A stretch of DNA of 64,000 bases from Lolium rigidum (taxonomy: Eukaryota; Streptophyta; Magnoliopsida; Poales; Poaceae): positions 248,670,124 through 248,734,123 of the forward strand of contig NC_061514.1 of the NCBI RefSeq assembly GCF_022539505.1, in the 5' to 3' direction. Position numbers and translations under genes: made by a program. The notes under the pieces were generated by a model that was not told where the DNA came from, made no database searches, and saw only the letters and a list, made by a program, of their open reading frames with translations. Shown here piece by piece: positions 57,556 through 64,000 of this stretch (position 1 is the first letter of the stretch; each line of letters starts with the position of its first letter).

Positions 57556-57858
57556 ACTTTAATAGTCGTAAACAATTTTCCCGATGACATGATTTTTCTC
57601 CCGCCTTCCCAAATGTGCAGGAAAACAATGACACTCATAATATTTTTGTGATTAATTCTATAGATACATATGTATATACACATGTACACAAGTAGCTATT
57701 GGTAAAATACGAATCATGGCATATAGTTAGCTCGATCAATATAAGTAAATTGTTTCAAATGTCTTCCATGGATCTTTCAAACGTAAATATTATTTAGTTT
57801 TCTATTGTTACCCTAATATTTTTCTTGCAAAATACATATTTTTTTAGGTATTCGATCA

Positions 57859-58503
57859 TCTTCTATCAGTTTGTCGCTTTCCAGGGTGGACGCCGTGTGT
57901 CCTCCGCGGTACCACGATGCAATATAGAGAAATTTTGGAGAGGGAGGGGCAGACGATCGTGGCGGGGCTCCGACAGCCAATTCCTGCATCGGTTCGTCCT
58001 TTCCCACCATGCCATGCTTCCTTCCTGCGCCGGGCGCCACGAAATTTATTTTCAAGTACATGTATACATTTGATTGTTTCCTAACTATCAATTTAGTTTA
58101 TTTGAAGCAACTATGAGCCAAATGTAAATGCGAACATCGGTATGCGCCTTGGCGCACCACCCCGTGGACTTTGTGCTAATGTTTATTTTCTATACATGGA
58201 GAACACAACATATCATATGTCTTCAATCAGTTTGTCGCTTTCCGGGCGGATGCCGTGTGTCCTCCGCGGTACCACGACGCAGTAGAGCGAAATTTTGGAG
58301 AGGGAGGGGCGGGCGATCGTGGCGGGGCTCTGACAGCCAATTCCCGCATCGGTTCGTCCTTTCCCACCATGCCGTGCTTCCTTCCTGCGCCGGGCGCCAC
58401 GAAATTTATTTTCAAGTACATGTATACATTTGATGGTTTCCTAACTATCAGTTTAGTTTATTTGAAGCAACTATGAGCCAAATGTAAATGTGAACACCGG
58501 TAT
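57859..58503. repeat. 285-bp direct duplication
   Basis: 57859-58143 and 58220-58503 are about 93-95% alike by eye, offset by 360 bases. Both carry a GC-rich core (GAGAGGGAGGGGC, then GATCGTGGCGGGGCTC). The 76-base spacer begins with a second TGCGCCTTGGCGCA inverted repeat (58143-58156). Open frames run through both copies on both strands, but no domain is recognised. Confidence 0.9.
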
Positions 58504-59463
58504 CATTACTTCAAAGCTAATTAAAGAGCATATGCCATTAGAACTTATGTGCACCCTAATCATCAGAAGAATGAATTTTCCTCCTCACTATAGTACCACC
58601 ATTTTCAGCAGCAACGTCTCAACCTTGCCGCTCGACCAGTGGACATACCACTGAGCTCACCCACTAACTGAAGACACATGTGAAAATTAATTTCCAGACA
58701 TGTATCACGTCAACATCAAATTTATTTAAAAGGAACATCATTGTTTATCTATCTCAACTAAATCAAAATATAAAACCTAGAATTTCATCTCATTTTGTTC
58801 TCAAAATAAGGAAATACTAAAAAATAATAAAGCTAGAATTGTTACATAAAAACAATGAAAACATTGGAGAATATATGCAAGAGCAATTTTTTATAACCTG
58901 TTCAAATGAACATGTAAAAAAAATAGTGGGGTATTTTCTAGAGATGTGCACACATGATAATTCAGATTACAAAGTCATTCGCTCTCTTTATTTTCAAGAA
59001 TATTATTAATCCATTTGCTTCACAATATGTAAGACACAGTTGGGGCAACCTTATTTTGGAGACACCATTGAATAGTATCTCACAACAAGAAATCAGAGTC
59101 TAGCAAGCTTCTTCCTATAGTGTTCTTCTGCTAGCAACCTTGGCGCACATTCCTCGACTTTCACAATGATAAATGATTCAGTAGCTACTATATTAATCAT
59201 GCACGGAAATCTATTTTGTGTAAGCTGTAGAACTTACTCATTCCAAAGGAAGTACACAAACAATTGAGCACGAAAGAATGCTAAAAAGCAACACATAGGT
59301 AATAAGGTGTGGTTGGGCCTGGTATTACATATATAGAAGCCAGATGTACATCATTTTAATATGCAGTGGTGAATATTTATTATATTAAAAAAGAACTAAC
59401 TGAAGAACAAAAAGAAACAAGAAGTGCTAATTTTGTTCTTTATCCTATAATAAAGTGGCCTGG
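58504..59463. other. No gene seen
   Basis: AT-rich. A tRNA-like A-box (minus strand TGAGCTCAGTGG, 58648-58659) precedes GGTTGAGAC (58616-58624), which would be a weak B-box; this could be a SINE trace but is not convincing. Confidence 0.4.
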
Positions 59464-59553
59464 CCAAAAAACACTTAGGAGTATATCCGTTGATAGGCCA
59501 TATTGATGGGCCGGAATGAGTAAGTGGTGTTCTCCTAAGTGTTTTTTTTTTGG
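59464..59553. mobile_element. 90-bp foldback element
   Basis: Arms CCAAAAAACACTTAGGAG (59464-59481) and CTCCTAAGTG plus T10 plus GG (59532-59553) are inverted repeats around a 50-base loop. Either a tiny MITE or a solo inverted repeat; no clear target duplication. Confidence 0.65.
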
Positions 59554-59649
59554 TCTTTGTTACTCCGTTCAGCACAACAGAATCAGAAAGAAGCTGGCCG
59601 TAGAAAAAGAAATAAACAATTGCACCGCTCATCGGCAAATACAGGGATG

Positions 59650-60150
59650 GGAATCGGAATCCCCTTTTTCTCTAGCTAACTGACAATGCTTCCCATCTCC
59701 TTGGTGGTGAGTCTTTCGTCGTCTCTCCAGAACTTGTGCCACCATGTTCCACATCGGCAAGATAGCAGAATGGGGATCAGCATGCAGGGAGAAGCGGCAT
59801 CTCGCCGATTTCGCGAGGCCGGCCATGGAATTGCGCCACTGTGCGGCCTCGTGAGGGAGCTGGGGTAGGGAGGAGGCAGCTGCTCCAATGGGTTCGCATC
59901 GTTCCTCCCGTCGAAAACTTCCAAAGCTGCTGCACGGCGTCGCAGGCATGCTCCGCCTCTGCCGCAGTCATGCTGCCGTGTCGCCCTGCCAGCCGCTGCA
60001 GGCTCCGGCGCGGTCCACAACGGCGGCTAGTTCACCTGGGGCCGGCAGTTCAGCCCGGCCCTCCTCTTCCGTGCTACCCTGGTCCCTTCCCAGGCCTCCA
60101 AGAGGTTGCCGCTCTGCCCGCCCGCCTTCTCCTCCTCTGAGTGCGCCGGG
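59650..60150. other. GC-rich exon-like island
   Basis: A 500-base GC-rich block in AT-rich surroundings. The plus strand ends with a good splice donor, GGTGAGTGC, at 60149-60157. The minus strand has a 106-codon frame (59949-59629). No domain recognised on either strand. It may be a 5' leader exon or a gene piece captured by a Helitron. Confidence 0.4.
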
Positions 60151-62025
60151 TGAGTGCTGATGATTCTCTCCGGTGCATCTGTACTCTGGAGATTAGACTC
60201 TTGTTGGTCGTTTTGTTCAGACTCGGCTGGTTTGCTCTCTTAATCTTTGATTATCAAAAATGACGATGCCGAAGTGTCTGTTAGGAGACCATACTCTGAT
60301 ATATTACCTTCCACTATGCAGGCACATGTTCTTATTTACTTTTGCACTTATCCTTATTTTCACATCGACTCTGTGTTGTATGCAGTTCTAAAGCTTGAAG
60401 GTATAGGATCTATATAGTGCCCCTTCGTTGGGTCTTTCCATTGTTGTACACACTTCTGCCCCACCAATATTGTAGTGTATTCTCTGAGCTGAATTAGTAC
60501 CTACGAATAATTTAATCATGTTCAGCTAACTACTTCAATTTTGTCCTCCGCATGTTGGTACTTATCACTTATACGTACCAGTGTTTCATATGATGTGTGT
60601 GCTCTGTAAGGTACCGGCCTTGGTACCCATTATGATACCTCGACAGACCATTCATATGTTTGGTGTCTTGTGGATCTTATGGCTCATGTAAATGTTCATG
60701 TTTTGTAGTGCTTTATCACTCATACGCTGCTACCTTAGTATTCACGCTTCTATGCAAAAAGTTTTTTTCGCCGACTTGGATGCCGGCATGTCCGAACGGA
60801 AGCTGGTGCCGCTGACAGGATGAATTACGGTGTTGATTGCCTAAGCCATATCTGCAACATGGCTTTTCGCATGGTATTACTTTTATCCTCTATGTGCTAT
60901 CAAGTGTGATTAGCTGCGCAGAACTCTCCGTTTTCAAACCACTGAAAATTTATTACATAATATATTCCAATATTCAATTTGCAGAAATTCTATGTTCTTT
61001 TGTCCCAGCATACACATGAAGGAGAAGAGCTTGGAGGCTATGTTAGAGAATGGAGGAACATACCGATGTTACATCTGTCGAAATCGTAGAGGATCAAGTT
61101 AATTCGGGAGCACTTAACATGCCTGCTGACTATTAACAGGTATGATTTTCTGGGCAAAATTTACTAAGAGTAAGCTTCTTTGCTTGTAGCTAATATATCA
61201 GTCTGCTTCAAATTCTATTATGAAGTATAGAGCTAATTTTCTTCCGAAGTAGGCAGTTTAATTTCAGTATATCGAAACCTTATATGTTTGATCATAAAAG
61301 TGAAGCCAAATAGTAAAGAGAAAACAAAAATGCCAAATAGTGAAGAGAAAACAAAAACTGTAAGCTGACTATTAAGTTAACTGGTCACAGGAATTAGAAG
61401 TAACATAAAGATGTGTAAGGGTGCCATTTAGTACATTGATTGCAATCACATAGTGACAAACTGACAACACATAATCTAACATTATGTGTAAGTACATGGA
61501 CTAATCCACGAAAGCGTATCTGTACTTGGTTGACTGTTGTAGGATGGTAAATATCTGCAGTCAACATCGAAGAACAGTGAAGCGGATTTTGTGGACACAC
61601 CCTTGCACCGGAAAAAGGAAATCGTGGTTAAGAACCTTAGCCTCTTAGCATGGACAACATAAAGCCGTTCTCACAGTCGGCACATATAGCTACAAATAAT
61701 GGACTTGACACTAAGAGGAACCCCTGCAAAAAGAAAATTAAAGACAGGAAACAGTTTCATTGAGTGTACAATATATTTAGAAAGGTGCACAACACGAATA
61801 AGACTAAGAAATCTGCCTACATATATATGATACAGAACTTAGTATGCCAGCTGGAGCATACAAATTGCATCAAACAACAGAAAGTTTTTCTAATTCTGAA
61901 ACATAATAAAAGGGCAAAATTAAGGAGAGAAATTAGACGTAAAAGTACAATACATGGGCAAGGAAAAATGCACCTCAAATGTACACATAAAAATAAATAC
62001 CTATGCACATGTCTTCTAGAGATTA
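60151..62025. other. No gene seen
   Basis: Intron-like AT-rich DNA. A short patch at 60775-60830 is more GC-rich, but no protein is recognisable. Confidence 0.4.
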
Positions 62026-62300
62026 TTAAGTACTTCTTGGTATACTATATTTCTTGTTTCTGTTATAGTGTTGTTGGTTCCCCATTTTCATCAAGTGCAC
62101 CTTCAACCCTTTTCTCGAAGTCACTCTTGATATAGCAATATAAGGTTGACCATGAGAAAGAGTAGTTTTTGGTAAATAAACACCAACCTTGTCAAGTGTC
62201 TGCCCTTGACTCTTATTAAATGTCATTGCATCTCCTGCAATGAATAACTTGGTGCATATAGATTCTTATGGTAACCTATACTTGGAAAAATGACCAGAGG
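62026..62300 (-). pseudogene. Helitron helicase (PIF1-like) C-terminal fragment
   Basis: The frame 62226-62026 starts [20 protein letters not shown] and continues [20 protein letters not shown]. This is the highly conserved last motif block of the PIF1-like helicase in Helitron Rep/Hel proteins ('NKSQGQT' and 'YVALSR'-type motifs). Upstream on the minus strand, broken frames add a [17 protein letters not shown] segment to about 62300. Beyond that the helicase is not found, so only about 90 residues remain. Orientation agrees with the Helitron-type terminus at 54564, but the 7.4-kb distance is large for a simple element. Confidence 0.8.
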
Positions 62301-63636
62301 GTCTTTTCTTTTCTTTCCGAAAAGGGACAATAACCCCACCTCTTTGTGGAGAAGGATGTCTTCAAGATATGTGAATAAGACCAAACTTTGTCGTCTGGCG
62401 CAGTTTTGGCGCCACCTCATGCTTCTCCTAATGGGCACCAAGCATGAGGCAGCAACGGCAGCCCACGAACCTCCTATTGAGCGCCGCGAAGGAGCCACAC
62501 AAGAGGTTTTGTACAATAGAAAATCATAGTCAGTAAGTACCAAGTAAAGCAGCTCTGAATTAGGGAGCTATATTCGACATCAAATCTGATTAGGTAAAAA
62601 CATTCCACAAAACAGTTTAAGGTCATCTGTAAGGTGACGCCAACACGTAAATGCTACTATGACCCAACTGTGTTAGCACTATTTACATAAAACCACAGGC
62701 ATAGTGCTAGCTTAACATGTATTGTAGGATACATGCAGCAAGGAGGTCGATAAGTAATCTCTTTTTAACCTGGCTTACCACATGCCACCTTCTTAATATC
62801 TGAAAATGCACTGGTGGCACCCTCTTAAGACTAAGTAAGTATATAACCGATGCAAATTTTCATTCAGTAAACGGTTTAGCTGTACTCGAATAGAACAAAG
62901 TTGTATAGGAGGAAATCATCATATACCCCAAAGTCCATCCAGCCATTGTGCTTTGGTCTTTACCGGCGAGGCGATACAATCTGATAGAATCAATCCACGC
63001 CAGAAAATCCCAGCGATAAATTAGTTGTGCCCTATAAATCATCGATGAAATATTAACATGGAGATTTTGTTTGTTGTGTGAACACTAAGGAGATGGGAGA
63101 GACATCTACAATATTAAAGGAAGACATCAGATTTGTAAAGTTTTCTATTTAGTGGTCAGTTGGGTACATCAAAATTTAGAGTGGCAACAACACAAATATA
63201 CTATTTTCAGGACACTCATGATGATAAGACCATGGCCTGAAATTATCAATCAAAGAGCATTGGTAAGACAGAGTGATCAAAGATAAATTACACATAAACC
63301 CTCCTAAACTCGATCAAATGAGAAAGATATTGTAGCAAATGAGAAAGTGATAGTGTTACTTAGCAATGTTGACAATGTATATGAATTGCAACTTTAATCA
63401 AAATAAAAATGAATTGCTTTCTGCCACCTCCCTAATTTTCAGGTGTAGTTGAAAAAAGAACCGCCAACTCAAAATATAACAAAGCTCCACCATTATGCCA
63501 TAACCTATTAACTAAAGAGAAAGAGCGTGAGGGGATTGGGGTTGGCGGCTAGGGTTTTTCACCATGGGCTGCACCTTTTATATGACCGCCGTGAAAGAAT
63601 GGATGGCCAGGATTCGCTGTGAGGTGCCATAAAACG
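62301..63636. other. No gene seen
   Basis: AT-rich apart from a GC-richer patch at 62390-62500. I found no further helicase or Rep motifs in any frame. Confidence 0.45.
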
Positions 63637-63896
63637 GACCTTATGTACAACGATGCAAAATACAAGTGCACCTGGGAGGTGCTATAAAACCGTGGGTATC
63701 CCAATTTGGATAAAAGATGTCAACCAGAAGGCAAGGTGCACCTTTAATACACGTGCTCAGCCGGCCTTCACCTATCTTCCATCTACTCAAAGCCAAGTCA
63801 AGGGCAGGGGGAACGTAAATTAGATTGAGTGGGAGCCCCAAGACAAAATAAGAAGATATACTTTATGACCTTATGTACAACGATGCAAAATACAAG
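63637..63896 (+). repeat. 30-bp direct repeat, 230 bases apart
   Basis: GACCTTATGTACAACGATGC followed by AAAATACAAG is identical at 63637-63666 and 63867-63896. The intervening DNA has no recognised feature. Confidence 0.85.
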
Positions 63897-64000
63897 GGAG
63901 TAATTAATCCATACTTCCTGAACTTATAGACAAAGATGCAGAAGATAGAGGCATCAGCAAGATAGATCAATGGTATTGGTACCTTAGAAAGTGGCAAGGT

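Noticed and set aside
1..64000. tRNA, rRNA, miRNA-like or organellar insertions
   Set aside because: I looked for tRNA box pairs, rRNA cores and plastid gene text and found none that could be supported.

Overview
The window is intergenic DNA from a large-genome grass, most likely Pooideae (wheat, oat or ryegrass relatives). The evidence is nested Ty3/gypsy LTR retrotransposons whose LTRs begin TGATACGTC with a tRNA-Asp-type primer binding site (Sabrina/Athila-like), Tekay-like elements with LTRs beginning TGTAACA, Stowaway and Tourist MITEs, a MULE and Helitron traces. I see no intact host protein-coding gene, rRNA or tRNA gene. Three runs of exactly 100 N (10960-11059, 31758-31857, 54464-54563) split the window into four contigs. 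The sequence flanking each gap includes a Sabrina-like LTR, so adjacency across the gaps is a scaffolding statement.

Contig 1 (1-10959): a minus-strand Tekay-like element, R1, with a very long LTR (1-4285) and a gag but no pol. A reversed Sabrina-like LTR fragment (S1) interrupts the gag, and S1 is itself interrupted by a plus-strand Sabrina-like element, S2 (5471-10959), which has a gag-like ORF.

Contig 2 (11060-31757): a plus-strand Tekay-like element, R2, with pol but almost no gag. Its 3' LTR was split by element S3 (16780-30278, 5-bp duplication ACCAC). S3 was in turn split by minus-strand element S4 (21154-27843, duplication GAGTG). A reversed LTR, S5, truncates R2 at 31381.

Contig 3 (31858-54463): the 3' half of a third Tekay-like element, R3, with an LTR of about 4.5 kb holding a 76-bp tandem array; a 5'-truncated Sabrina-like element, S6; a minus-strand Tat-like gypsy fragment, F; a decayed MULE transposase gene; a possible gene 3' end; MITEs; and relics of Sabrina, copia, LINE and gypsy LTR.

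Contig 4 (54564-64000): AT-rich, beginning exactly at a Helitron-type 3' terminus on the minus strand, with a Helitron helicase C-terminal fragment near 62.1 kb, a MULE-type MITE with a 9-10 bp duplication, and a 285-bp direct duplication.

Two themes stand out. First, the Sabrina-like elements share one non-coding chassis (LTR, tRNA-Asp PBS, hairpin, three copies of the polypurine tract) but carry at least three unrelated ORFs: gag-like in S2, an unknown 214-aa protein in S4, and an acidic protein with a hydrophobic tail in S3 and S6. None carries a polymerase, so they must be mobilised in trans. Second, near-identical repeat copies differ mainly at CAG/CTG triplets (CAG read as CGAG, CGG or CG). 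The frame breaks in the coding regions cluster at the same triplets. This looks like uncorrected long-read base-calling error at methylated CHG sites, so pseudogene calls here need caution.
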